Below, one piece after another: positions 7,391 through 15,620 of a DNA stretch of 64,000 nucleotides. The stretch's first letter is position 1, and each line of letters opens with the position of its first letter. The DNA is from DSSB01 sp046346845 (GTDB lineage: Bacteria; UBA10199; DSSB01), in contig JAXMHH010000007.1 in NCBI GenBank assembly GCA_046346845.1, positions 1 through 64,000 of the forward strand, given 5' to 3'. Both the position numbers and the translations under genes were made by a program. The notes below the pieces were generated by a model, which saw only the letters and a program-made list of their open reading frames with translations, was not told where the DNA came from and searched no databases.

Positions 7391-10206
7391 CGGCGGCCAC
7401 CCTGTAACATACTCATGACGATATCGAAGGGCTTGGGCGTGCCTTGGGCGATAAGCTGCTGCGTGATGGCGAACATGGCTTGGAGCTGCTGCAAGGTCAG
7501 CTGGTTCATGTGGCGAATCTGTTCTTGGCCCAGCTGAAAGCCCATGTTGGAAAACTGGGTAGCCATATTCATGGCAAGGTTCTCGCGCTGTTGCTTCTCT
7601 TGGAATCGCTGGTTGCGCATATTTTGCGCATACTCGGCCGCCATCCGCATGTCCCGGTCCTCGACGGCCTCGCCGCGGTCCCGCGCGTGATCGGCCACGG
7701 CCCATTCGCGGGCGCGGAGGGTCGTCGCCTCCTGCCAATTGTGCTGAATGACGGTCTGCTGCCACTGCACCTCGGCCCGACCGCGCTCGGCGGCAGGCAT
7801 CCGCGAGAAGTCGGGCGTATCCAGAGGATTGCTGGCGGTGACCGCCCCTTCAATCGCGGTGCGTTCATCGCCAGGCATGGCGCGGTAGGCCGCGAGGCGG
7901 GTACCCAGTGGCGGGGTGGCATGGGTGCGAGCCTCGCGAAGGGCCGAGGGGTCGCTGAGCACCGCGGCGCCGCGACCGCTGTCTCGAGATAAAAATCCCC
8001 GCAAATGGGTTCGGCCGTTGGCCCCGTTCCAATAGCCATTGGGATCGGCCGCCCGGGCAGCGACATAAAATTGATTCTCTTCGTGGACCGCCGTTCGGGC
8101 CAAGAGCCCCGGCGGAGCAGTGCCGTTGATGCGTTCCGGATGATTGGGCTCGGCCAGCCAATGCACATCTTCGGCCACATTGGTGCGCACCCCCAGCATG
8201 CGATCGAGGGTGGGGTCCGCATCGCCGCTGCCGGTTCGCTCTCGGTACAACTGTTCGGCCATCAGCCGCGCGTTCTCTCGGGTGATGGGCGGCTGGATGT
8301 TTTGCGCGCGCGCAGCCTCGTAGATGCCGTTGGCCGACTCGTTGAGCATGCCCTCGCGCAATTCCGACCGGGTGCGATCGAGCACCGCGGCGCGCTCGCT
8401 GGCGGGAATCGGAGAGCCGTCGGGCCTCAGGAAACTGCCGTTGATCGCGGCCGCATCGCGGCCAGGGTGTTGGCGTTGGTACTCGGCGATCTCGGCCTCG
8501 TTGAAGCCCATAGCACGCATCCGATCCCACTCGGAGGCGAGGGGGCCATCGGCCGGACGCGTGGGGGTCGGCGTCGCCGCGGGAACGGGGGCAAAGGGCC
8601 CACTGGCCCCACTCGTAGCGCCACCGGAACCCACGGGGCCGGAGCCGCTACCCGCACCGCCGCCGGGGCCCACCGGACCGGCCCCTCCACCGGCGCCACC
8701 GCCGGAACCACCGCCTCCGCCCGTTGGCGTCGCCAAGGGAATGCCGGACACGTCGATACCATTCATCCTCGCCTGGGCGGCAAGGCTCGCGGGAATGGGC
8801 CGACCGTTATTCCGATACCACGTAACCCGATCCTGCAGGTCCAAAAGGTCATCCCCGGTAACTCGGGCCCCCGCAGGAGTCACGGAATCCGCCATGGCGA
8901 CACCGCCGGGCGAGCCGGGGGATCCGCTGGGGCCACCCACGGCCGGAGAACCCGGGGGCGAGCCCGGGGGACTGGCGGGATGGGCATTGGCGTAATTGAT
9001 CGCCCCTTGGGTCAAGGGATTGGGCACGCCCGTATAGGACGGCACCGGCTGGTCCAAACGAAGCGGGGTCCCGCCGCTCAGGCTGGGAGCGCGAGGCGTA
9101 AAAGGCGGAGGCGATCCTTCGGGATGGTTGTTGAACGGTTGATCGATTCCGACGGTGGTGCCTTCCGAGACGTTGAACAGGGTGTGGGCCAAGGTATTGA
9201 CGTCGTAATTGCCGGTCGGACGGCCGGAGGAGTCCAACGCGGGGGGGACCATGCTCTGCAAGACGCCACGGGCCTGTTCCGGGGTATAACCCAGTCCCGG
9301 CGGGGTGCCGGTGGTCGGGCGGGTGGCGTAATCCATCCATTGGTTGGTGATTTCCAGGCGACGGGTCTCCGTCCGGACGATGTCGGTGCGGCTGGCAGCC
9401 GTCGTACCCCCGGCGTTGAGCCTGCCGAATACCGAGTCCGAAGAGGGATGGCGGCGATCGCCGAAATCCACCAAGGCAGCGGTGACATCCGTGACCGGCG
9501 TGGTGCGAACTTCATTGGGAGCCGTCCCGCTATGAGGCAACATGCTGAGCGCCGAGGCACGATCGCCGGGAGGCGTCCCCAGCCGAACCACCCCGTGGTC
9601 TAGGGGATAGGCATCCGGGGTCGAACCCGGCGCCAAGAGGCCCTGGGCCCGCAGATAGGCATAGGCATCGCCAACCGGAACCCCCTTCGCGCGCAGGGCA
9701 TTTAATTCATATTCCGCCGCGTAAATCCGGTAATTGTCCCGCAGCGTCGCATTGCCCTCTTCGCCGGCGGGGATATTTCGGACTTCGTTGATCCAAGCGG
9801 TGCGGGCCGCGCCGGTCCCGGCGGGGGGCGGATGGGCCGCAAAATAGGCGTCGGGATCGATGCCGGCGCCCCACAGCCGATCCGCAACCTGGGCCATGTC
9901 TCCCGTGTAGGCCGGACCGTCATGCAGGGAAGAGGCGGAAACCACGGGCCGCCGCCGCGTCCCGCCTCCGGTGGGCTCGGGGGGCGGATGGGCGGCCGCA
10001 TAAGAATCTCTCAAGGCAGCGGGGGCGGAATCGGGCGGCCGATCGGTATGGACGACGCCTCCGTTCGGCGGCACCTCGGTGCTGCCTAAGGCGCTAGCAG
10101 GAATTTCGCTGGCAGTGGAAAACCACCGGCCGGATCCTCCCGCCTCACGATAATAGATGTTCGAAGCGTCCGATCCGGTACCAGGACCTACTCGTTCCCA
10201 GGCCAT
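7387..10206 (-). CDS. Large Gly/Pro-rich protein of unknown function, possible secreted substrate
   Basis: I do not recognise a known domain in this 939-residue protein. It has no signal peptide and no membrane segment. It has Pro/Ala-rich repeats of helix-breaking sequence at about residues 380-560, with poly-Gly and Ser-Gly runs near 480-530. Around these are helical blocks, for example SEWDRMRAMGFNEAEIAEYQRQ near residue 557. The last 90 residues form a Gln- and Met-rich helical region (QEKQQRENLAMNMATQ...TLQQLQAMFAITQQL) ending in SMLQGGRR. The layout resembles the shorter proteins at 47.9 and 49.7 kb in the type III locus: a low-complexity middle, a helical C-terminus and an Arg-rich end. 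The start at 10206 has a good ribosome site (GGAGGAATTATG). It lies downstream of the similar 514-residue gene. Confidence 0.75.
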   Translation of the reverse strand: MAWERVGPGTGSDASNIYYREAGGSGRWFSTASEIPASALGSTEVPPNGGVVHTDRPPDSAPAALRDSYAAAHPPPEPTGGGTRRRPVVSASSLHDGPAYTGDMAQVADRLWGAGIDPDAYFAAHPPPAGTGAARTAWINEVRNIPAGEEGNATLRDNYRIYAAEYELNALRAKGVPVGDAYAYLRAQGLLAPGSTPDAYPLDHGVVRLGTPPGDRASALSMLPHSGTAPNEVRTTPVTDVTAALVDFGDRRHPSSDSVFGRLNAGGTTAASRTDIVRTETRRLEITNQWMDYATRPTTGTPPGLGYTPEQARGVLQSMVPPALDSSGRPTGNYDVNTLAHTLFNVSEGTTVGIDQPFNNHPEGSPPPFTPRAPSLSGGTPLRLDQPVPSYTGVPNPLTQGAINYANAHPASPPGSPPGSPAVGGPSGSPGSPGGVAMADSVTPAGARVTGDDLLDLQDRVTWYRNNGRPIPASLAAQARMNGIDVSGIPLATPTGGGGGSGGGAGGGAGPVGPGGGAGSGSGPVGSGGATSGASGPFAPVPAATPTPTRPADGPLASEWDRMRAMGFNEAEIAEYQRQHPGRDAAAINGSFLRPDGSPIPASERAAVLDRTRSELREGMLNESANGIYEAARAQNIQPPITRENARLMAEQLYRERTGSGDADPTLDRMLGVRTNVAEDVHWLAEPNHPERINGTAPPGLLARTAVHEENQFYVAARAADPNGYWNGANGRTHLRGFLSRDSGRGAAVLSDPSALREARTHATPPLGTRLAAYRAMPGDERTAIEGAVTASNPLDTPDFSRMPAAERGRAEVQWQQTVIQHNWQEATTLRAREWAVADHARDRGEAVEDRDMRMAAEYAQNMRNQRFQEKQQRENLAMNMATQFSNMGFQLGQEQIRHMNQLTLQQLQAMFAITQQLIAQGTPKPFDIVMSMLQGGRR

Positions 10207-10283
10207 AATTCCTCCAAAACAAAACTGGCTTTCCCATTTTCGGCGAAAATAACCGATAAGGTTGCGGTATTATTCGGCCGATT

Positions 10284-11828
10284 TTAGCACCGCGCCCCCG
10301 CAAACAGATCCCCCGTCATCCCCGCCCGATGCCCCGAGAGGGCCTCGGCCCCAAAGCGCGTGCGCAGGCTGGCGTCCCGACCGATGGCCGCGCGCACCCC
10401 GGGCGGCAAGCCGCCATGTTCGCTGAGGGCCATCCACTGGGGGATGAAGCGGCCATCCGGCGTCCGTACCCCGTAAGATCCGCCCAGGCCCGCGGCCGCC
10501 GTGTCGAGGCGATAACCGCCCGAGGCCAAGGCCCCGTCGGTATCGACCATATCCCCAAAGGCCACGCTGCCGTCCCCGGAGGCACCCCCCGATCCGCCGC
10601 CTTCCCCGGAACCGTCGCCCTCGGCATAGCTGCCCCGCACCGCGCCGTCGGTGGCCACCCGCGTTGCATATCCCGTCGCGCCACCGCCGCAAACCAAACT
10701 CAAACCGCGTTCCATGCGAGCCCCGTGGGCATCGACTTCGGCGTCTCCGCCCCGGCCGCCGCCGCACAAGACCGTCATGCCACCTTCGAGGTGCTCAGAG
10801 GGATTGAAGGTACGCGCCACGCGCGTGCGTCGCCCTTCGCCGTCTCCGCCCGCCCGGCCCGGGCCGCTACCGCCGCCTTCGCCGTCAGCACCCTCGGCCT
10901 CGTCTCCCTCGCCGGTCTCGGCGCCCTCTTCGACCTCGTCGGCCTCATCGGTCTCGCCAAGCTCGATGCCCATCGCAGCCAGGCCGTCGAGGGCTGCCTG
11001 GGCCGCCTCGCGGTCGGGGGGGCTGGCGGAAATCGCCGCGCGCAATCGCTGTTCCAATTGCTGCGCCTCGGTCTTCTGCGAACCATCGGGCATGTTGGCA
11101 ATGCGCCCGGACAGGGCGGTCATGCGCGGTTGGGTCAAGGTAGAAAGCCTGCCGGTGGCTCCGGGAAAGATCGGCGGATTGGAGGGCGTGGCCGCGCCGC
11201 TAGGACCTCCGCTGGGGCCACCACTGGCCAGCGGGGCGCCTCGGGTCCCGGCCCCGCCTGGATTGGCGGGATTCGCAGGGGTTCCGGTGCCCGCTCCGGG
11301 ATTGGGCCGGGCGGCGGCCCGATCGCTGGCGCTAAAGCGGGAAAACAGGGCCATCAATTCGCGCTGATTGCCCGTCGCCAAGGCATCGCGAATCGCGGAA
11401 CGAACTTCGGACCTCGCCTCCCCTTCGCGGACGAAGGAATCGCGGGTATCATGGACCTCGGTCATCCCCTCCCGATGATCGGCAATGGTATCGGACATCC
11501 CCCGCGTGGCGTCACCGCCGGCGGAGGCCTCATGACTTACGGTGTTGAGGCGGATTTGATTGAGGAGGGCTTTGGCCTGGGCATCGTTGCCGGCCTCCTG
11601 GTTGGCCATGGTGAAGAACTCGCCCTGATCGACCATGCCGTCGTAGGAGCCAAAATCCTCACCTGGTGGAACTCCACCTTCCGGCGGCGCGCCTTCCGCA
11701 CCCGGAGGCGGTTTGCCACCTTCGGGGGCTCCGCCGGCACCACCCGGTCCGCCAGGTCCACCGGGACCACCCGGTGCACCCGAATCAACCGGGGCGCCAC
11801 CACCTGAGCCTGCTCGTTCTACACCCAT
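10284..11828 (-). CDS. Gly/Pro-rich protein of unknown function, likely in the type III secretion regulon
   Basis: The 514-residue protein has no recognised domain. Residues 8-55 are a Gly/Pro repeat (GGPGGPGGPGGAGG type). Residues 65-170 are helical and charged. Residues 175-240 are Gly/Pro/Ala-rich, followed by a helical segment (about 240-295), a very acidic stretch (ETDEADEVEEGAETGEGDEA) and a Gly-rich C-terminus with four or five isolated Cys in CGGG contexts. There is no signal peptide. A copy of the promoter motif shared by type III locus genes lies 60 nt upstream (11888-11916). That is the main reason to link it to secretion. It precedes the 939-residue gene by 77 nt, so the two may form an operon. 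Confidence 0.72.
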   Translation of the reverse strand: MGVERAGSGGGAPVDSGAPGGPGGPGGPGGAGGAPEGGKPPPGAEGAPPEGGVPPGEDFGSYDGMVDQGEFFTMANQEAGNDAQAKALLNQIRLNTVSHEASAGGDATRGMSDTIADHREGMTEVHDTRDSFVREGEARSEVRSAIRDALATGNQRELMALFSRFSASDRAAARPNPGAGTGTPANPANPGGAGTRGAPLASGGPSGGPSGAATPSNPPIFPGATGRLSTLTQPRMTALSGRIANMPDGSQKTEAQQLEQRLRAAISASPPDREAAQAALDGLAAMGIELGETDEADEVEEGAETGEGDEAEGADGEGGGSGPGRAGGDGEGRRTRVARTFNPSEHLEGGMTVLCGGGRGGDAEVDAHGARMERGLSLVCGGGATGYATRVATDGAVRGSYAEGDGSGEGGGSGGASGDGSVAFGDMVDTDGALASGGYRLDTAAAGLGGSYGVRTPDGRFIPQWMALSEHGGLPPGVRAAIGRDASLRTRFGAEALSGHRAGMTGDLFAGARC

Positions 11829-11887
11829 TCCAGTACTCCAAAATTCCCAGGGACACCGCGGCCCGACGGGAAATCTCCTAAAGTCTA

Positions 11888-11916
11888 TTATCGGGAAGCG
11901 AGGACGTCAATGTTGC
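11888..11916 (-). promoter_or_regulatory. Sigma28-like promoter motif upstream of the 514-aa gene
   Basis: On the minus strand this reads GCAACAT-N16-CCGATAATA, matching G(A/C)AAC(T/A)(T/C)-N16-CGATAA with exactly the same 16-nt spacing as at 50758, 59806 and 61821. The CGATAA core matches the -10 of FliA/SigD-type promoters (GCCGATAA). The -10 core ends 60 nt before the start codon. Confidence 0.55.
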
Positions 11917-11943
11917 GAAAGCTTTGGATTTTCCGAAATTTAC

Positions 11944-13014
11944 CTAGAATCTCGCGGCCAGGGCAAGATGCCCAGAATCCGGCAGGTTTAAGCTGGCCTC
12001 GGCCACGCCGAGACTCAGTCTGTGGCGGAATTTGTCCATTTTTTTCGCCTTGGCAGCCAACAATTCTCGGAATTGGACCTCTCGTTCCGCCACATGCACC
12101 AGATGTGCCGCAACGCGTCGTTGTACGGCTTCTTGGTGGCAGAGCAGGACCAAATCCCCGCCGACCCGCAAAAAGCGCTCGGCGGCCTCTTCCAGGGACC
12201 ATTGGGCGGCGATGCCCTTCATGAAGAAGTCGTCCGAAATCACGAGCCCTTCGAAACCCAGCTGGCGGCGCAATAAATCGCCGAGTACTTTTTCGGACAA
12301 AGTGGCCGGCCAGTTGGGATCGAGGGCGGGGTAAACCACATGCGCGGTCATCAGCAGCGGGATCCCCGCCGCGGCCGCCCGGGCGAAGGGCCGCAACTCG
12401 CAGGCCTCCAAGTCGGCCCGCGACTTCTCCACCACCGGCAAGGTGAGATGAGAATCTTCATGGGTGTCGCCGTGGCCGGGAAAGTGCTTTCCGCAGCCAA
12501 CCACGCCTCCCGCCTGCAAACCCGCAAGGAAGGCCAAGGCCGTCTCGGCGACCCTATCGGGATCCGCAGCGAAGGCGCGGTCGCCGATGATGGGATTTTG
12601 CGGATTGCTGTCGACGTCGAGGACCGGCGCATAATCGAGATTGAAACCGGCCGCCCGGAGTTCGCGCGCGAAGGTCTTTCCCACCTCCTCCGCAGCCCCG
12701 CACTCGCCCTGGCGACTGCAATAATCCCCCACCCGCCGCATCGGCGGAAAAACCGTAAACGGCTCCGGCAAGCGGAACACGCGCCCGCCCTCGTGGTCGA
12801 CCGAGACGATGGGCGGCTTAGGCGCTGCCCGGTAGATGGCGGCGTTCAGTTCGCGCAGCTGTCCCAGGCTCTCGATATTGCGCTTGAATAGGATGACGCC
12901 GCCCAGGTCCCACTGCTGCAAAAAATTGTGCGCGGAGTCGCTCAGCTTGTGGCCTTCGAAGCCTACGACTAACAGGGAGCCGATCATCTTTTTTAATTCC
13001 TGCGTGGTGGTCAC
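11944..13014 (-). CDS. nagZ: Beta-N-acetylhexosaminidase, glycoside hydrolase family 3 (NagZ)
   Basis: Removes N-acetylglucosamine from muropeptides in cell-wall recycling (GH3, cytoplasmic in known cases). Family motifs seen are VDHEGGRVFRL, the acid/base loop with GKHFPGHGDTHEDSHL and the nucleophile segment LVISDDFFMKGI, where the first Asp of SDD is expected to be the nucleophile. A GTG at 13014 is preferred: it has AAGGA about 10 nt upstream and gives 356 residues. A longer frame starting with ATG at 13077 would run into the inverted repeat. The C-terminal 60 residues are helical. The orphan permease gene ends 253 nt upstream. Confidence 0.87.
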   Translation of the reverse strand: MTTTQELKKMIGSLLVVGFEGHKLSDSAHNFLQQWDLGGVILFKRNIESLGQLRELNAAIYRAAPKPPIVSVDHEGGRVFRLPEPFTVFPPMRRVGDYCSRQGECGAAEEVGKTFARELRAAGFNLDYAPVLDVDSNPQNPIIGDRAFAADPDRVAETALAFLAGLQAGGVVGCGKHFPGHGDTHEDSHLTLPVVEKSRADLEACELRPFARAAAAGIPLLMTAHVVYPALDPNWPATLSEKVLGDLLRRQLGFEGLVISDDFFMKGIAAQWSLEEAAERFLRVGGDLVLLCHQEAVQRRVAAHLVHVAEREVQFRELLAAKAKKMDKFRHRLSLGVAEASLNLPDSGHLALAARF

Positions 13015-13065
13015 TGGTTCTTCTTCCTTATGCTGCTTTGGCCTGGGAAAGGGACGCCTCGCACA

Positions 13066-13231
13066 CTTGCCGAGCAAGTGGGGCGGGGCATTCCCTCCGG
13101 CTTTTCCGAAACTCGCGGTTTATTCCAGGGCAGCGCGGGAAATCCCCTATTTGTATTGCGAGTGACGATTAAAGGACGCTCAGACAATCGGAAAAGCCTC
13201 CGGGAATACCCCGCCCCACTTGCTCGGCAAG
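13066..13231. repeat. Long inverted repeat upstream of nagZ
   Basis: The arms at 13066-13109 and 13188-13231 match at 40 of 44 positions, with a 78-nt spacer. Three of the four mismatches are adjacent: the first arm reads TCCGG and the reverse complement of the second reads GGAGG, so both arms carry CTCCGG in direct orientation. The end CTTGC-CGA-GCAAG is itself a small palindrome. It fills most of the gap between the permease stop and the nagZ start; no gene is present. Confidence 0.8.
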
Positions 13232-13267
13232 GGCCACCGCTGTAACTTGGGAACGATTTGAAAACAA

Positions 13268-14065
13268 TCAACGAACCTCGTAGCGATCTCTCAGGCCGTC
13301 GCCCAAAAAATTGAAACCCAGCACCGTCAACATAATCGCGATGCCCGGCACGATGGAAAGGTGCGGCGCGATCAAAAGAAAGGCGACGCCCGCGTCCAAC
13401 ATCGCGCCCCAAGAGGGGGTCCCCGGCGGCACCCCAATGCCCAGAAAAGAGAGCGTCGTCTCCGCGATAATCACCCCGGCGATGCTGAGCGTGGCGTTAA
13501 CGATGAGCGGCCCCAAGATATTCGGCAAGACGTGCCGCCCCAGGATCCGCGCGCTGCCGAAACCGAGGGTCTGGGCCGCCTGGACGTATTCCACCTTACG
13601 GAGGGCCAGGACCTGCCCGCGGACGATCCGCGCATAAGAGACCCAACCGACGGCGGACAGCACCAAGACGATGTTCCAAAGGCTCGGCGGCAAAAATGCC
13701 GCCAAGGCAATGACGAGCAGGATCGACGGAAAGGCCATGAAGATGTCGCTGACAAAGACGAAGGCCTCGTCGATCCAGCCGCCGAAATATCCCGCCGCCA
13801 TCCCGACCGCGGTTCCAAAGCAGAGGGAGAGCGCCACCGTGACAAAACCGATCAAGAGCGAAAGCCGCGCCCCATAAACCACCCGCGCCAGGACGTCGCG
13901 ACCCTCCTCGTCCTGTCCCAACCAGTGGGTCGCCGAGGGCCCGCGCAACTCACCGGCCATGTCGGGGATGCTGGGCGAGGGAATGGGCAGGATGGGCGCC
14001 AAGAGCGCCACCAAGAGCATGAAAACCACCAAGGACCCGCCGAATATCAGCTTGAAATTTTTCAC
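13268..14065 (-). CDS. ABC transporter permease, DppC/OppC family (orphan)
   Basis: Inner-membrane permease subunit of the dipeptide/oligopeptide/nickel ABC importer family. The 265-residue protein has an N-terminal membrane segment, a short periplasmic loop with HWLGQDEEGRDVLARVVYGARLS (strongly conserved in DppC) and five further membrane segments. The EAA-type loop (about residues 170-190, YVQAAQTLGFGSARILGRHVLPN) contacts the ATPase. No DppB partner, ATPase or substrate-binding protein is adjacent, so it must pair with subunits encoded elsewhere or be a remnant. The frame is intact. Confidence 0.88.
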   Translation of the reverse strand: MKNFKLIFGGSLVVFMLLVALLAPILPIPSPSIPDMAGELRGPSATHWLGQDEEGRDVLARVVYGARLSLLIGFVTVALSLCFGTAVGMAAGYFGGWIDEAFVFVSDIFMAFPSILLVIALAAFLPPSLWNIVLVLSAVGWVSYARIVRGQVLALRKVEYVQAAQTLGFGSARILGRHVLPNILGPLIVNATLSIAGVIIAETTLSFLGIGVPPGTPSWGAMLDAGVAFLLIAPHLSIVPGIAIMLTVLGFNFLGDGLRDRYEVR

Positions 14066-14133
14066 CCTTGCAATTCCTTCGATGGGGAGATTAATGGCTT
14101 AGAAAGCATTGTTCAACAAGGAGGAAATTACCG

Positions 14134-14463
14134 ATGGCCAGTCCGCACGTCAAAACCGCAACCGACGCCAATTTCGCCGCCGAAGTTCTGGGCTCCGACA
14201 CCCCCGCCCTGGTGGATTTTTGGGCCGAGTGGTGCGGACCTTGCCGCGCCCTCGCCCCGCTGGTCGACCAGATCGCCGAGGAAAACCAAGGCAAGCTGAA
14301 GGTCTTCAAGATGAACGTCGACGAAAACCCAAACACCCCTTCGCAGTACGGGGTGCGCGGCATCCCCACCTTGATCCTGGTCAAGGGCGGCAAGGTCGTC
14401 GATCAATTGGTTGGCTCAGTACCCAAGCCCACCCTCGACCAGTTCATCCAAAAATCCCTTTGA
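14134..14463 (+). CDS. trxA: Thioredoxin
   Basis: Cytoplasmic disulfide reductase of 109 residues with the active site WCGPC (residues 33-37), the cis-Pro loop GIPTLILVKGGK and the conserved buried Asp in VDFWAEW. It has a strong ribosome site (AAGGAGG) 10 nt before the ATG. It is divergent from the permease gene and followed by a hairpin terminator. Confidence 0.96.
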   Translation: MASPHVKTATDANFAAEVLGSDTPALVDFWAEWCGPCRALAPLVDQIAEENQGKLKVFKMNVDENPNTPSQYGVRGIPTLILVKGGKVVDQLVGSVPKPTLDQFIQKSL

Positions 14464-14484
14464 TATTTTGCATCGTATTTTGCG

Positions 14485-14514
14485 GGCCGCTCGGTGACGA
14501 GCGGCCTTTTTTTT
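14485..14514 (+). terminator. Rho-independent terminator after trxA
   Basis: Stem GGCCGCTCG / CGAGCGGCC (9 bp) with the tetraloop GTGA, followed by eight T. It sits between the trxA stop and the end of the convergent rodA gene. Confidence 0.85.
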
Positions 14515-15619
14515 AAAACATATACCGCCGCATCAGGGCATTACAGGCCACCCCCATCCCCAGCATGGTGCAGAGCAAGGCCGAGCCCCCATAGCTGAAA
14601 AAGGGCAAGGTGACCCCCGCCAGCGGCATCAGCCCCAGCACTCCCCCCAGGTTGATCGCCATCTGCCAAAAGAGCAGCGAAGCCACGCCGACCACCAGGA
14701 GCCCCCCGAAACGGTCCTGCATCTTTCCCGCCGCGTGCAGCATCAGCAAGAATAGCAGCAAGAAACAGCCCAGCACGAAAACGCTCCCCGCGAAGCCCCA
14801 TTCCTCCGCCAAGACCGGGAAGACGAAATCCGTGTGGCGCTCCGGAAGGAACTTGAACTTGTTGAGGTCGCCCTTCAGGAAGCCCTTGCCCAAAGCCCGT
14901 CCCGAGCCCACCGCGATCTTGGATTGCATCAGGTGGTAGCCCTTGCCCCGCGGGTCCCGCTCGGGATGGAGGAAGGTCTGGATGCGGTCGCGCTGGTAGT
15001 CGCTGAGGAAATAACGGTAGCCGGCGGCCCCGCCTAGGCAGGCCAGGAGGAGCGCCACGACGATGAAGCGGTAGGGCAAGCCGGCGAGGAACAGGAAGGT
15101 CGCCCCGATCAGAGCGAAAAATAGGGCCGAGCCCAGGTCTTTTTCGACCAGGATCAAGAGCATGGGGGCCGCGACGATCAGGAGCGGCGGCAAAAAATCC
15201 CGCAGCGTGCGGCGCCCGCCCGGCGGCAGGCGATGAAAGTAACGCGCCAGCATCAAGATCACCGCCAGCTTGGCGAACTCGCTGGGCTGAAGCCGAAGGG
15301 GGCCAAGGGCGAGCCAGTTTTTCTGGCCCCCAGAGACCTTTCCGAACAGGATGACCCCAACCAGCAGGGCCAGGCTGACGAAATAGAGCGGCCAGGCGAC
15401 GTCCAACAGCAGGCGGTAATGAAAGCTCAGCATCAACAGCATCAGCACCAGGCCGATCCCGGCCCACAATAACTGTGAATGGAAATAAGCCGACAGCCCG
15501 CCCGTGGCCGCCGAGGAGGCGCTGTAGAGATTGACCAAGCCCGCACCCAAGAGCAGGAGGACCAAGGCCAGGATATGCCAGGGAAAGAGATAGAAAAGTT
15601 TTCGAGGTTTCGAAGACAT
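14513..15619 (-). CDS. rodA: Rod shape-determining peptidoglycan polymerase RodA (SEDS)
   Basis: Integral membrane SEDS glycosyltransferase that polymerises lateral-wall peptidoglycan together with PBP2. The 368-residue protein has about ten membrane segments. SEDS landmarks are GGQKNWLALGPLRLQPSEFAKL, LVEKDLGSALFFALI with the catalytic-region Asp, ERHTDFVFPVLAEEWGF and GVTLPFFSYGGSALL near the C-terminus. The gene is the last of the mreB-mreC-mreD-mrdA-rodA set and starts 1 nt after mrdA ends. Confidence 0.96.
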   Translation of the reverse strand: MSSKPRKLFYLFPWHILALVLLLLGAGLVNLYSASSAATGGLSAYFHSQLLWAGIGLVLMLLMLSFHYRLLLDVAWPLYFVSLALLVGVILFGKVSGGQKNWLALGPLRLQPSEFAKLAVILMLARYFHRLPPGGRRTLRDFLPPLLIVAAPMLLILVEKDLGSALFFALIGATFLFLAGLPYRFIVVALLLACLGGAAGYRYFLSDYQRDRIQTFLHPERDPRGKGYHLMQSKIAVGSGRALGKGFLKGDLNKFKFLPERHTDFVFPVLAEEWGFAGSVFVLGCFLLLFLLMLHAAGKMQDRFGGLLVVGVASLLFWQMAINLGGVLGLMPLAGVTLPFFSYGGSALLCTMLGMGVACNALMRRYMF

Positions 15620-15620
15620 C

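Noticed and set aside
8005..9603. A 532-residue open frame on the plus strand opposite the 939-aa gene
   Set aside because: Its composition is Gly/Arg-rich without helix periodicity, it has no ribosome site, and the minus-strand gene has a strong one and a continuous 2.8-kb frame.
10249..10265. CGATAA on the plus strand upstream of the 939-aa gene as a further sigma28-like site
   Set aside because: It points away from the gene, and no G(A/C)AAC box lies 16 nt upstream of it.
10329..11807. A 492-residue open frame on the plus strand opposite the 514-aa gene
   Set aside because: The minus-strand frame has a conserved-type promoter and acidic/Gly design typical of a real protein; the plus frame is Arg/Gly-rich noise.
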